DNA of 64,000 bases from CAVWNR01 sp963756525 (GTDB lineage Bacteria > Actinomycetota > Actinomycetes > Mycobacteriales > Jatrophihabitantaceae): assembly GCA_963756525.1 (NCBI GenBank), contig CAVWNR010000009.1, positions 620,001-684,000 of the forward strand. The letters are read 5' to 3'. Below, piece by piece: positions 1-15,440 of the stretch. A program made the translations under genes and the position numbers. How positions within the stretch are numbered: position 1 is the stretch's first letter; every line of letters begins with the position of its first letter. The notes under the pieces are model-generated. The model did not search any database. It was not told the origin of the DNA and saw nothing but the letters and a program-made list of their open reading frames with translations.

Positions 1-702
1 CCGCAGCAAGTCGAGCGCGCGGGCAACCTGGATCGCCACGACGTTGCACAGGGCGCCGGTCGCGGGCGCGCAGCGCAGGTCGCCCGGCGCGACGCCCGCT
101 TCGACGAGGTCGGAGTCGGGCAGGTAGACCCGGCCCGCCGCCGCGTCCTCGCCAACGTCCTGGCAGTGCTCGAGCACCTGCAAGGCGGAGCAAACCGAAT
201 CCGAGTCGCGGATGTTCTGCGGGCTCGCCGCGTCGGCGACATGCAGCACCATCCGGCCGATGGGCGCAGCGGAGAGCCGGCAGTAGCCGAGCAGGTCGTC
301 GAACGTCTGGTAGCTGCCGACGGTCTGGTCGAGCCGGTTCGCCTGGATCAGGTCGAGGAACTCCTGGATCGGCACCTGGCACTGGTCGAGGAGTTCTTGC
401 AGGCCCTGGACGACCGGCAGCCGCGGGGTTCCGCCGGTGAGTGCCCGCACGTCGGCGTCCACCAGGTCCAGCAGCGCGCACCGGTCGCCAGGGGCTTCGT
501 CGCCGATGTCGTCGACGAACCGGGCGAACGCGTAAACGCGCTGCAGGCGGCCCCTCGGCGTCCTCGGAAGCAGCCGCAGCGCGACCGGAAAATTCTCGGC
601 GCCCGCCTGCGCCGCGGCCCGGGCGGCGACCTGCGCGAGGACGGACGGTGCGCCAGCACCGGCCGGATCCAGCTCGCCCATAATCTCCTCGGCGCTACGC
701 AT
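1..702 (-). CDS. hpnC: Squalene synthase HpnC-type, partial (C-terminus beyond the window)
   Basis: The reading frame is open from an ATG at 702 down to base 1, so the C-terminus is missing (234 codons are visible). The N-terminal part contains ENFPVALRLLPR, followed by an aspartate-rich motif VDDIGDEA, and further on a second one, LEHCQDVGED. These are the two DxxxD-type magnesium-diphosphate sites of head-to-head prenyl synthases, and the ENFPVA stretch is typical of HpnC. In hopanoid clusters HpnC, HpnD and HpnE jointly make squalene from farnesyl diphosphate. It is divergent from the aminotransferase at 801, another enzyme often found in such clusters. An in-frame ATG seven codons downstream is an alternative start. 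Confidence 0.85.
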   Translation of the reverse strand, partial: MRSAEEIMGELDPAGAGAPSVLAQVAARAAAQAGAENFPVALRLLPRTPRGRLQRVYAFARFVDDIGDEAPGDRCALLDLVDADVRALTGGTPRLPVVQGLQELLDQCQVPIQEFLDLIQANRLDQTVGSYQTFDDLLGYCRLSAAPIGRMVLHVADAASPQNIRDSDSVCSALQVLEHCQDVGEDAAAGRVYLPDSDLVEAGVAPGDLRCAPATGALCNVVAIQVARALDLLR

Positions 703-800
703 GCCTGGTCGAGAACTTTCGCATTCCTAACTATATTCCTCATTACGTGCAGCCGGCCGGCGCGCCTCGCCGTCCGGCTGAACCGGAAAGGACGATAGCG
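703..800. promoter_or_regulatory. Divergent intergenic region, hpnC / aminotransferase
   Basis: This 98-bp gap separates two divergent genes and must hold both promoters. Its centre (about 718-747) is the most AT-rich stretch nearby and contains TATATT at 732-737, a possible -10 element. I cannot assign matching -35 boxes. A Shine-Dalgarno-like GAAAGGA at 785-791 serves the GTG at 801. Confidence 0.35.
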
Positions 801-2180
801 GTGTGTGCTGACCAGCCGTTCGATCTGCGGGGCCTGCTCGAGCGGCGTGGCGCGCAGCGCTACGACCTGCAGCGTCAGTACGCCAACCCGCAGTTGCCGC
901 GGATGCTGCACGCGATTGGGTTCGACAAGACCTATGTCAGTGCCCGGGGCGCGTACCTCTACGACGACGAGGGCAACGACTACCTGGACATGCTGGCCGG
1001 CTTCGGCGTCTTCGCGCTGGGCCGGCACCATCCGGTCGTCCGCCAGGCGCTGCACGACGTCATCGACGCGGGGCTGGCCGACCTGACCCAGTTCGACGCG
1101 CCGCCGCTCGCCGGGGTGCTCGCCGAGGCGCTGGTCGCCAAGGCGCAGCTGGACCGCGTGTACTTCGGCAACAGCGGCACCGAGGCCGTCGAGGCGGCGC
1201 TGAAGTTCGCCCGGTTCGCCACCGGCCGTCCGCGGGTCGTGTACTGCGACCACGCCTTCCACGGCCTGACCACCGGCTCGCTCTCGGTCAACGGCGCCCG
1301 CGAGTTCCGCCGCGGCTTCGACCCGCTGCTGCCCGACACCGCCATCCCGTTCGGTGACCTCGCGGCGCTGGAGCGCGAGTTGCGCCGTGGGGACGTGGCC
1401 GCGTTCCTGGTCGAGCCGATCCAGGGCAAGGGGGTCGCCGTCGCACCGCCCGGCTTCCTGCCCGACGCGGCACGGCTCGTGCACCACCACGACGCGCTGC
1501 TGATCGTGGACGAGGTGCAGTGCGGTCTCGGGCGCACCGGCGACTTCTTCGCCTTCCAGCACGAGGACGTGCAGCCGGACCTGGTGGCCGTGGCGAAGGC
1601 GCTCTCCGGCGGGTACGTCCCGGTCGGCGCGACGCTGGGCCGCGACTGGATCTTCAAGAAGGTCTACTCGTCGATGGACCGCGTGCTGGTGCACGACTCG
1701 ACGTTCGGTTCGAACGCGCAGGCGATGGCGATGGGCCTCGCGACCATGCACGTCTTCGAGCAGGAGGGCGTCGTCGAGAACGCGCGCAAGGTCGGCGAGC
1801 TGCTGCAGTCCCGGCTCGCCGAGCTGGTCGACCGGTACGAGCTGCTCGCCGAGGTGCGCGGGCGCGGGCTGATGATCGGCGTGGAGTTCGCCCGCCCATC
1901 CTCGTGGAAGCTGCGCGCCGGTTGGACCGCGCTGCAGGCCGCGCGCAAGGGCCTGTTCGCGCAGACGGTGGTGCATGCGCTGTTCCATCAGCATCGGATC
2001 CTCACCCAGGTGTCCGGCGACCACCTCGAGGTGATCAAGCTGATCCCACCGCTGACCATTGGCGAGGGCGAGGTCGACCGGTTCGTCGCGGCGTTCATCG
2101 CGGTCATGGACGAGGCGCATCGCGGGTCCGGGCTGGTCTGGGACTTCGGCCGGACCTTGATCAAACAGGCCCGTGGCTGA
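801..2180 (+). CDS. Class III PLP-dependent aminotransferase, HpnO-like
   Basis: The protein has 459 residues and belongs to the acetylornithine/ornithine aminotransferase fold. It shows FGNSGTEAVEAALK (phosphate-binding), VDEVQCGLGRTG (aspartate contacting the pyridine nitrogen) and VAKALSGGYVP, whose lysine should form the Schiff base. The frame is open to a GTG at 747, but GTG 801 has the only good ribosome site (GAAAGGA nine bases upstream), so I start there. Adjacent hpnC suggests the HpnO role, converting a bacteriohopane-derived aldehyde into aminobacteriohopanetriol. That role is inferred from context; the motifs alone support only an omega-aminotransferase of unknown substrate. Confidence 0.75.
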   Translation: MCADQPFDLRGLLERRGAQRYDLQRQYANPQLPRMLHAIGFDKTYVSARGAYLYDDEGNDYLDMLAGFGVFALGRHHPVVRQALHDVIDAGLADLTQFDAPPLAGVLAEALVAKAQLDRVYFGNSGTEAVEAALKFARFATGRPRVVYCDHAFHGLTTGSLSVNGAREFRRGFDPLLPDTAIPFGDLAALERELRRGDVAAFLVEPIQGKGVAVAPPGFLPDAARLVHHHDALLIVDEVQCGLGRTGDFFAFQHEDVQPDLVAVAKALSGGYVPVGATLGRDWIFKKVYSSMDRVLVHDSTFGSNAQAMAMGLATMHVFEQEGVVENARKVGELLQSRLAELVDRYELLAEVRGRGLMIGVEFARPSSWKLRAGWTALQAARKGLFAQTVVHALFHQHRILTQVSGDHLEVIKLIPPLTIGEGEVDRFVAAFIAVMDEAHRGSGLVWDFGRTLIKQARG

Positions 2181-2209
2181 GTGTCCGACCAGGTGTCCGA
2201 CCAGGTGTC
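2181..2209. repeat. 12-bp tandem repeat, about 2.4 copies
   Basis: GTGTCCGACCAG occurs twice head to tail, followed by GTGTC. The array fills the gap between the convergent stop codons of the aminotransferase and the transporter. No function is visible. Confidence 0.6.
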
Positions 2210-3125
2210 AGTAGGTGCCGTGGGCCGGCTCGCCTGAGCCGGCGGGCACGCCGCGCTCGTCACCGACCGCGTTGACGTGCGCCAGCAGCGGCGATCGGGC
2301 CAGCTGCACCACGCTCAGCGCGATCGCCGCGGCGCCCATCGAGGCGATGACCAGCCACCAACCGGTGCGGACCTGTTCGCCGAACACCAGCACGCCCCAG
2401 AAGACGGACACCGCCGGGTCCATCAGCGTGAACCCGGGCTGCGCGGCGACCAGCGGGCCGATATGCAGCGCGTTCTGCACCAGCACCACGCCGGTGATAC
2501 CGAACCCGATCGCGGCGTAGGTCTGCCAGGTGGTGAGCATGCCGCCTACGCCGGTGCGCTCCAGCCTGGTCACCGACTCCTTGATCATGGTGGCGGTGAA
2601 GCCGAAGCAGGTGCCGGCCGCCGCGCCCAGGCACGCGGCACGCCAGAGCCGGTGGCCGCGCCGGCTGACGATGATGAGGCTGGCGATCAGCCCGGCGGTC
2701 GCCGTTCCCGCCAGCAGGTAGAGGATGTCGGCGACGTGCGTGGAGTTCCCGCCGTGCGGTGCGAGGGCCCACACCAGCACGCCCAGCCCGCCGGTCATCA
2801 CCATGATGTTGATCCACGCGTTGCGGCCGAGGCCGGACTGGAAGACATAGGACGCGACGAACAGGGTCAACGGCAGCTCGAGCGCGATGATCGGCTCGAC
2901 GCCGGAGAGCTCGCCGGAGCCCAGCGCGACCGCCTGCAGCAGGAACGAGGCCACCAGCGCGCTGAAGCCGGCGATCCAGGTGCGGCTGCGGATCAGCCGG
3001 AACAGCAGCCTCGGGCCGAACGGCTCCCCGGCAGGCTGTTCCAGGCTCGCCGCGCGTTGGAGCACGTTCCCGATCGCGTTACCGCAGGCCGCGAGCATCG
3101 CCAACACGATGCTCAACCAGCTCAC
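2208..3125 (-). CDS. DMT-superfamily (EamA/NIPA-like) membrane transporter
   Basis: The 305-residue protein is almost entirely hydrophobic, with about nine to ten predicted membrane helices, starting with SWLSIVLAMLAACGNAIGNV. Signatures such as SGVEPIIALELPLTLFVAS and a C-terminal half with GPLVAAQPGFTLMDP match the ten-helix drug/metabolite transporter superfamily, in the subgroup common in actinobacteria. The substrate is unknown. The frame extends to 3206, but the GTG at 3125 has a strong GGGAGGT site about eight bases upstream and starts directly at the first membrane helix. It converges on the upstream aminotransferase. Confidence 0.7.
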   Translation of the reverse strand: MSWLSIVLAMLAACGNAIGNVLQRAASLEQPAGEPFGPRLLFRLIRSRTWIAGFSALVASFLLQAVALGSGELSGVEPIIALELPLTLFVASYVFQSGLGRNAWINIMVMTGGLGVLVWALAPHGGNSTHVADILYLLAGTATAGLIASLIIVSRRGHRLWRAACLGAAAGTCFGFTATMIKESVTRLERTGVGGMLTTWQTYAAIGFGITGVVLVQNALHIGPLVAAQPGFTLMDPAVSVFWGVLVFGEQVRTGWWLVIASMGAAAIALSVVQLARSPLLAHVNAVGDERGVPAGSGEPAHGTY

Positions 3126-3260
3126 CGGCCCGACCTCCCGCTCTCGATACGCCCCATTGTCCCCCGTATTGCCGACAACGATCGGCACGCTGAGCGGACA
3201 ACACAACCAGGCCCGCGCGGCATTCCGCCAGCGAGTTTGTCGCGTGCATCAGCTGACGGC

Positions 3261-3295
3261 GACGGGGCCGGCCCCTACCAGGAGCCGGCCCCGTC
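3261..3295 (-). terminator. Hairpin terminator after rpoC
   Basis: A perfect 12-bp inverted repeat (GACGGGGCCGGC at 3261-3272, its complement at 3284-3295) with an 11-base loop lies ten bases beyond the rpoC stop codon. There is no T-run, which is usual for actinobacterial terminators. Confidence 0.7.
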
Positions 3296-3305
3296 GAGCG
3301 AGACC

Positions 3306-7226
<3,921 letters not shown>

Positions 7227-7269
7227 TTTTCCTTCTTTCTTGAGCTATCGCTGCGGCTGGGGGCCGCTA

Positions 7270-10722
<3,453 letters not shown>

Positions 10723-10843
10723 GATGCGTCCTTCCAAGGACAACTCGAAGCGGTACGGTCACGCGGCCGACGACTTCCCCAGTGGGCACCACAAAGCAGG
10801 CCCTTGACGGGCCGCGGGACGACAGAGGGCAGCGCAAAGAAGT

Positions 10844-10872
10844 AGTCTAGCGCTCGCGCGCACGCGTGTCCA
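10844..10872 (-). promoter_or_regulatory. Predicted sigma-A promoter of rpoBC
   Basis: Read on the minus strand, TGGACA (10867-10872) and TAGACT (10844-10849) are separated by exactly 17 bases, close to the housekeeping consensus. Transcription would begin near 10837, giving a 5' leader of about 115 nt before rpoB. The rest of the 319-bp gap up to 11041 shows no gene. Confidence 0.65.
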
Positions 10873-11041
10873 GGCCACTTCGGCACCAACGGCGTAACCC
10901 ACCGCCCGGCGGTCCATTGAAGGCCTTCGGCAGGCGATCGCACGCGGTAGATGCAGTGACCTCGCGGCATTCAGGGTGCCTCGCCAACCCGCGATCGTCA
11001 AGCATCCCGCCGGCCCTCGGTCTGGTTAGCCGTGCGGTATG

Positions 11042-11593
11042 TCATTTTCGTACGATATTTGCGATGAGCCAGTGGCCGTGCACGCGCTCGGCGGTGACCA
11101 GCACGGTGACCGGGTCCAGCTGCGGCCGCGCGCTGGTGGCGCTGGTGACCGCCTGCTGCCCGAAGACCAGGACGCTCGCCTGGTCGCCGGTCGCCGCGAC
11201 CACACCGGACGCGGTAATGCGGGCCGTCACGACCAGGTGCTGCTCGGCGGCGGCCGGCTTGACCGTTCGGTCCATCGAGACGGTGTACTGCGCCTTGAAC
11301 GGCCCGGTGAGCCAGGCCGCCGCGGCCACCTCGTCCCGGTCGAGGTGGCGGTAGTCGTACGAGCTGACCACGGTGAGCCCTGAGGTCACCGACGAGACCA
11401 GCTCGTCGCGGGCCTGCGCGGTCGAGCCAGCGCGGCCGCGCCAGCTGGCGAGCTGGATGACGAGCGCCCAGCCGAGTGCGGCGACGGCCAGCGCCGCGAC
11501 GACCGCCGGCAGCCAGCGCAGCACGCCGGCCCGCGACCGCGGTGCGGCCCGACCGGCGCCGGCTGCGTCAGGCGGCGGCCCGGGTTCGCTCAC
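11042..11593 (-). CDS. Mce-associated-type membrane protein
   Basis: This 183-residue protein has a short proline-rich cytoplasmic N-terminus, one membrane helix (LPAVVAALAVAALGWALVIQ, about residues 25-44) and an extracytoplasmic domain of roughly 135 residues. The layout and the region around SYDYRHLDRDEVAAAAWLTG resemble Mce-associated membrane proteins, accessory subunits of mycobacterial lipid-uptake systems. Its GTG start at 11593 shares one base with the stop codon of the upstream gene (TAGTG), so the pair is translationally coupled. No mce operon is in the window. A longer frame to 12073 is a shadow of the neighbour. Confidence 0.65.
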   Translation of the reverse strand: MSEPGPPPDAAGAGRAAPRSRAGVLRWLPAVVAALAVAALGWALVIQLASWRGRAGSTAQARDELVSSVTSGLTVVSSYDYRHLDRDEVAAAAWLTGPFKAQYTVSMDRTVKPAAAEQHLVVTARITASGVVAATGDQASVLVFGQQAVTSATSARPQLDPVTVLVTAERVHGHWLIANIVRK

Positions 11594-12105
11594 TACACCG
11601 TCCCCAGGTCGCTCATCAGCCAGGTGCCGCCCAGCTGGGTTTCGGTGACGACCAGGCGCCCGGTGCTGGATAGCGTGCTCTTGCCGTCCGGACCGACCTG
11701 GTAGACGTCCAGGTCGACCAGCACCCGCACCTGCCCGCGGGTCGAGGACTCGACGCCCGCGCTGACCACCTGGCCGCGGCTGTCGATCTTGTCCGCCGTC
11801 AGGCTCGCCAGCGTGGCCGCCTTCTTCGGCGCCTGCCGGCTGCGCAGGGCCCCGGTCATGCCGTCGAGCGCCCGCTGCCAGTCGGCGTCGAAGGCGGCCC
11901 GCCGGAAGGTCGTGAGGTCGGCGACCTCGGTCCGGCTCGCGTCCAGCGCGGCCTGCTCGTCCGAGCTGAGGGCGGCCGTCGGCCGTGTGGTCGCGCCGCG
12001 TAGCACGTACACGACGGCGAGCGCGATCAGCAGCAGGAACGCGACGGAGCCCAGCAGCCACCCGGCGCGCCACGCGAGGCGGCTCGACGACGCGGCCTCA
12101 GCCAT
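11593..12105 (-). CDS. Mce-associated-type membrane protein (first of pair)
   Basis: The 170-residue protein has one N-terminal membrane helix (GWLLGSVAFLLLIALAVVYV) followed by a globular outer domain. It has the same architecture as the downstream partner at 11042, and both contain a DxxWQRALDG- or YRHLDRDE-like helix typical of Mce-associated proteins. It starts at ATG 12105 after GGGGAC. The two genes are probably paralogous subunits of one envelope complex. They sit in the rplL-rpoB gap, which is an unusual insertion point. Confidence 0.65.
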   Translation of the reverse strand: MAEAASSSRLAWRAGWLLGSVAFLLLIALAVVYVLRGATTRPTAALSSDEQAALDASRTEVADLTTFRRAAFDADWQRALDGMTGALRSRQAPKKAATLASLTADKIDSRGQVVSAGVESSTRGQVRVLVDLDVYQVGPDGKSTLSSTGRLVVTETQLGGTWLMSDLGTV

Positions 12106-12290
12106 TGATCGTCCCCAATCGCCGGAGCGAGCAGGCGCGGCATCACCGCGTCAGCGGAGTCGGTGGCGAGTTCACCGGAATCGGTCGCCGCGGCGCGGCG
12201 GTGCCGTCGCTCGCAGCCTCGTCGGCACCGCCGCGCCCCCCCGTGTCACGTATAACGAGGCAGCTACCCGCCCGGTAACGCAAGACGCCG

Positions 12291-12324
12291 ACGGGCCGGC
12301 CCCGGAAAACCGGGACCGGCCCGT
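12291..12324 (-). terminator. Hairpin terminator of rplJL
   Basis: Two 15-base arms (12291-12305 and 12310-12324) pair with a single G.T-type mismatch around an AAAA loop. It lies 115 bases beyond the rplL stop. Confidence 0.7.
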
Positions 12325-12337
12325 AGCGCAGGGCACT

Positions 12338-12377
12338 GGCGACCGGTTGGCGACCGGTTGGCGACCGGTTGGCGACC
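12338..12377. repeat. 11-bp tandem repeat, about 3.6 copies
   Basis: GGCGACCGGTT is repeated three times without mismatch and followed by a partial unit. The array lies in the rplL 3' untranslated region, before the terminator hairpin. Confidence 0.75.
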
Positions 12378-12438
12378 ACCAACGGGCCGCGCCGGCGTAG
12401 CGCGGCTGAATCACGCCTTCCGGCGCGATCCGCTTGCT

Positions 12439-12834
12439 CTATTTGAGGGTGACGCTGGCGCCGGCGGCCTCGAGGGCGGCCTTGGCCTTGTCGGCGGCCT
12501 CCTTGTTGACCTTCTCGAGCACCGGCTTCGGCGCGCCGTCGACCAGGTCCTTGGCCTCCTTGAGGCCGAGGCTGGTGAGGGTACGCACCTCCTTGATCAC
12601 CTGGATCTTCTTCTCGCCGGCGGCGTCGAGGATGACGTCGAACTCGTCCTGCTCCTCCGCGGCCTCGGCCGGGGCGGCACCGCCCGGCGCGCCGGGAGCA
12701 GCGGCAGCGACCGCGACCGGGGTGGCGGCGGTGACGTCGAAGGTTTCCTCGAACTGCTTCACGAAGTCCGACAGCTCGAGCAGCGTCATCTCCTTGAACG
12801 CGTCGAGCAGCTCGTCGGTGCGCAGCTTCGCCAT
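12439..12834 (-). CDS. rplL: 50S ribosomal protein L7/L12
   Basis: The 131-residue protein has the N-terminal dimerisation segment (TDELLDAFKEMTLLELSDFV), an alanine/proline-rich hinge, and the C-terminal factor-binding domain with KIQVIKEVRTLTSLGLKEAK. It forms the multi-copy ribosome stalk with L10 and recruits translation factors. It starts at ATG 12834 behind AAAGGACG, 47 bases downstream of rplJ in the same operon. Confidence 0.97.
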   Translation of the reverse strand: MAKLRTDELLDAFKEMTLLELSDFVKQFEETFDVTAATPVAVAAAAPGAPGGAAPAEAAEEQDEFDVILDAAGEKKIQVIKEVRTLTSLGLKEAKDLVDGAPKPVLEKVNKEAADKAKAALEAAGASVTLK

Positions 12835-12881
12835 GGTGTGGCGTCCTTTCTGTACTCGCCGGGTGGGCCGGCAGGTGGTGG

Positions 12882-13448
12882 TTACGACTCCGCCGGCTCG
12901 GCGGGGGTTTCGGTGGCTTCCGGAGCGACTGCCTCGGCGGGCTTCTTCTCCTCAAGAGCCTGGGCCAGCCGGGCCATCTGCGCCAGCGGCGCCTGGAACA
13001 GGCCCGCGGCGCGGGTCGGCAGCGCCTTGAGCGCGCCGGCCAGCTTGGCCAGCAGCACCTCGCGGGACTCCAGGTCGGCGATCCGGGCGATCTCGGCAGC
13101 GCTGACCGACCTGCCGTCCATCACGCCGCCCTTGACGACCAGCAACGGATTCGTCCGGGCGAAGTCGCGCAGCCCCTTGGCCGCGCTGACCGGGTCGCCC
13201 TGCACGAACGCGATCGCGGTCGGCCCGATCAACAGGCTCTCGTCGAGGGCGAGGCCCGCCTCGGCCGCGGCGCGCCGGGTCAGCGTGTTCTTGACGACGG
13301 CGTAGGTCGCGTCGGGGCCGAGCGCGCGGCGCAGCTGGGTGACCGCCTTGACCGACAGCCCGCGGTACTCGGTGATGACCGCGGCCGACGAGCTCTGGAA
13401 CCGCTCCGCGATCTCCGCGACGGCGGCGATTTTCTCGGTGGTGGGCAT
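12882..13448 (-). CDS. rplJ: 50S ribosomal protein L10
   Basis: This 188-residue protein begins MPTTEKIAAVAEIAERF and contains ITEYRGLSVKAVTQLRRAL and VVKNTLTRRAA, the conserved 23S-rRNA-binding part of L10. The C-terminal helix (residues about 135-165) is the docking site for L7/L12. A GGAGGA site precedes ATG 13448. The open frame runs far upstream through the insertion sequence, but only the part from 13448 is the gene. The alanine/proline/glutamate tail is longer than in E. coli (165 residues), as is usual in actinobacteria. Confidence 0.96.
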   Translation of the reverse strand: MPTTEKIAAVAEIAERFQSSSAAVITEYRGLSVKAVTQLRRALGPDATYAVVKNTLTRRAAAEAGLALDESLLIGPTAIAFVQGDPVSAAKGLRDFARTNPLLVVKGGVMDGRSVSAAEIARIADLESREVLLAKLAGALKALPTRAAGLFQAPLAQMARLAQALEEKKPAEAVAPEATETPAEPAES

Positions 13449-13640
13449 GCTTCCTCCTCTCCGTATGCGGTCAGGCTGGCTGACGCCGGAGACGAGGAAC
13501 GCCCCGACGCAGGGCGCACGGGGCGGCGAGAACACCGAACCGTCCATCCTGCGCGGGCCGCTCCGGCGCATCCGGAGGCGTTCAGTCACGTACTCGTACG
13601 CGACGACCAGCGGTCTTCGGTTGGATCGCCATCGAGGGTA
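13449..13640 (-). ncRNA. Probable L10 leader (autoregulatory 5' UTR of rplJL)
   Basis: On the minus strand the leader contains CCGAAGACCGCTGGTCGTCG (13601-13620), which resembles the AAGACxGCxGGT element of actinobacterial L10 leaders. It is followed by small hairpins at 13589-13600, 13561-13577 (CTCCGG/CCGGAG) and 13500-13525 (CGCCCCG/CGGGGCG). In known cases L10-L12 binds such a leader and represses the operon. The rplJ promoter should lie close to 13640-13675, immediately next to the palindrome that the insertion sequence has split. Confidence 0.5.
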
Positions 13641-13674
13641 CGGGCCGGGCGCGCGCGCCGCCAATCGCCCACCC

Positions 13675-13703
13675 GCTGTTGATGTTGGACTCGTGGTCGA
13701 ATA
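13675..13703. repeat. Left half of a 55-bp palindrome plus AATA target duplication
   Basis: Bases 13675-13700 (26 bp) are the exact reverse complement of 15445-15470. Bases 13700-13703 (AATA) are repeated at 15441-15444. Removing the IS between them rebuilds a near-perfect 26-3-26 stem-loop. A third, imperfect copy of the motif is at 58877. Confidence 0.85.
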
Positions 13704-15440
13704 GAGCCTGTCGCAAAATCGGCGCGCCTTCGCTAGTAGATCTTGACATGTTGAGATGATCTTGGTGTGGCGAAGGGTTTTCGGCCGGTGGATCGCGAGC
13801 AGGCGTTCTTGCTGCCGCCGGACATGCGGGAGTGGCTGCCGGGTGATCATCTGGTGTGGTTCGTGCTGGATGTGGTGGCCGGGTTTGACCTGGCGGGGTT
13901 TCGGGGCGCTCGGCGGCTGGGTGGGGCGGGGCGGGCGGCTTATCACCCGCGGATGATGGTCGCGCTGTTGGTATATGGGTATGCGCTCGGGCAGCGGTCG
14001 AGCCGGCAGATCGAGCGGTTGTGCCAGGTGGATGTGGCGTTTCGGATCGTCTGCGCGCAAGACGTGCCGGATCATGCCACGATCGCCCGGTTCCGCGCCG
14101 AGCATGAGCGGGCGTTGGGCGAGTTGTTCGAGCAGGTGCTGCTGATCTGTGCCCGGGCCGGGATGGGCCGGTTGGGCACGGTCGCGCTGGACGGTACGAA
14201 GATCGCCGCGAACGCGTCGCTGGGCGCCAACCGCGGCGAGTCGACGTTGCGGCGGATGGCCGAGCAAATGCTGGGCGAGGCGGCCCAGATTGATGCCGCC
14301 GAGGACGCGCAGTTCGGTGCGCAGCAGCGCGGCGATGAGCTGCCGGGCCAGCTGGCCGACCCGGCCGGGCGGGCCGCGCGGTTGAAGACGATGCTCGAGC
14401 AGATCGCCGCGGAACGGGCCGAGCGGGTCGCCGGCAGCGAGCTGGTCAAGCGGGCCGAGGCCCGCGTCGAGCGGGCCCGGGGCAAGCTGGCCGACACCCG
14501 CGCCGAGGTCGAACGACGTAACGCCGAGCGGGCCCGCTGCGAACAGCTGCTCCGCGCCGAGGGCGGGCGGGGGCTGCCCGGCCGCGCGGTGCCGGTCGGC
14601 GAGCACTATCACGTGCGCCAGGCCACCGCCCGGCTCGCCGCCGCGCAAACCGCGCTCAGCCGCGCCCGGCAGGCCGCCGCCCCGCCCGCCGGCCAGCCGG
14701 GCGAGGTCAAACGCAACCTCACCGACCCCGACTCGCGGATCATGAAAACCCGGCACGGCTGGATCCAGGGCTACAACGGGCAACTGCTGGTCTGCGCCGA
14801 CTACCTCATCCTGGCCGCCGAGCTCACCAACGAGGCGGCCGACGTCGGCCACTACCAGCCCATGCTCGCCACCACACAGGCCACCATCACCGGCATCAAC
14901 GCCGCCACCGGCGCCGACTGGGCCATCGGCACCGCGCTCGCCGACGCCGGCTACGCCAGCAACGACAACCTCACCGCCCACGGCCCGGACCGGCTCATCG
15001 CGCTGGGCACCCGCCGCGACCTGGACAACGCCGCCGCGACCACACCCACCCGCGGTGACCCACCCGAACACGCCACCGCCCGCCAGCGCATGCACCACCG
15101 ACTCCGCACCCCCGACGGCGCCGCCCTCTACCGACAACGCGCCGCCATCGTCGAACCGGTCAACGCCCACCTCAAAGACCGCCGCGCACTGCGCCGCTTC
15201 GCCCGCCGCGGCCTCACCGCCGCCCGCAGCGAATTCCGCTTCGCCGCCGCCGTCACCAACCTGCTCCGACTGCGCACCACCGCACCAGCACCCGCCAGCT
15301 GACCCCAGCCGGCAACCCCACCCCGCTCACCCGACACCCCGACCGGCCACCAACCGGCAACGCCGAGCGCACCAAACCGGCACCACCGGGCACACCCACA
15401 CCATCACACCCCCGGCCACCGGCAAAAATGCAACAGGCTC
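13704..15440 (+). mobile_element. IS1182-like insertion sequence, complete
   Basis: The element is 1737 bp. Its ends are imperfect inverted repeats: left GAGCCTGTCGCAAAATCGGC, right (reverse complement) GAGCCTGTTGCATTTTTGCC. It is flanked by AATA direct repeats (13700-13703 and 15441-15444), a 4-bp target duplication as expected for this family. One transposase gene fills most of it; about 138 bp at the right end are non-coding. Intact ends and an uninterrupted gene suggest a recent, possibly active insertion. Confidence 0.88.
13767..15302 (+). CDS. IS1182-family transposase
   Basis: The 511-residue protein has the N-terminal PPDMREWLPGDHLVWFVLDV and SSRQIERLCQVDVAFRIV region typical of IS1182-type transposases, then a DDE domain: VALDGTKIAANAS (first Asp), ADAGYASNDNL (second Asp) and QRAAIVEPVNAHLKDRRALR (Glu). 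Between the first and second acidic residues lies a long arginine/alanine-rich coiled-coil-like insertion (about residues 200-310). It starts at GTG 13767; there is no frameshift or internal stop. Confidence 0.92.
   Translation: MAKGFRPVDREQAFLLPPDMREWLPGDHLVWFVLDVVAGFDLAGFRGARRLGGAGRAAYHPRMMVALLVYGYALGQRSSRQIERLCQVDVAFRIVCAQDVPDHATIARFRAEHERALGELFEQVLLICARAGMGRLGTVALDGTKIAANASLGANRGESTLRRMAEQMLGEAAQIDAAEDAQFGAQQRGDELPGQLADPAGRAARLKTMLEQIAAERAERVAGSELVKRAEARVERARGKLADTRAEVERRNAERARCEQLLRAEGGRGLPGRAVPVGEHYHVRQATARLAAAQTALSRARQAAAPPAGQPGEVKRNLTDPDSRIMKTRHGWIQGYNGQLLVCADYLILAAELTNEAADVGHYQPMLATTQATITGINAATGADWAIGTALADAGYASNDNLTAHGPDRLIALGTRRDLDNAAATTPTRGDPPEHATARQRMHHRLRTPDGAALYRQRAAIVEPVNAHLKDRRALRRFARRGLTAARSEFRFAAAVTNLLRLRTTAPAPAS

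Larger units (their letters stand above)
12106..12438. other. 333-bp intergenic region between rplL and the Mce-associated pair
   Basis: The gap holds the rplL terminator hairpin (12291-12324), an 11-bp tandem repeat (12338-12377) and, nearer 12106-12280, the presumed promoter of the Mce-associated pair, for which I see no clear boxes. No open frame here has convincing coding character. Confidence 0.6.

Noticed and set aside
12882..15170. 762-codon minus-strand frame joining rplJ to the IS region
   Set aside because: Only the part from 13448 is L10. The rest is antisense to the transposase and crosses both the IS border and the leader.
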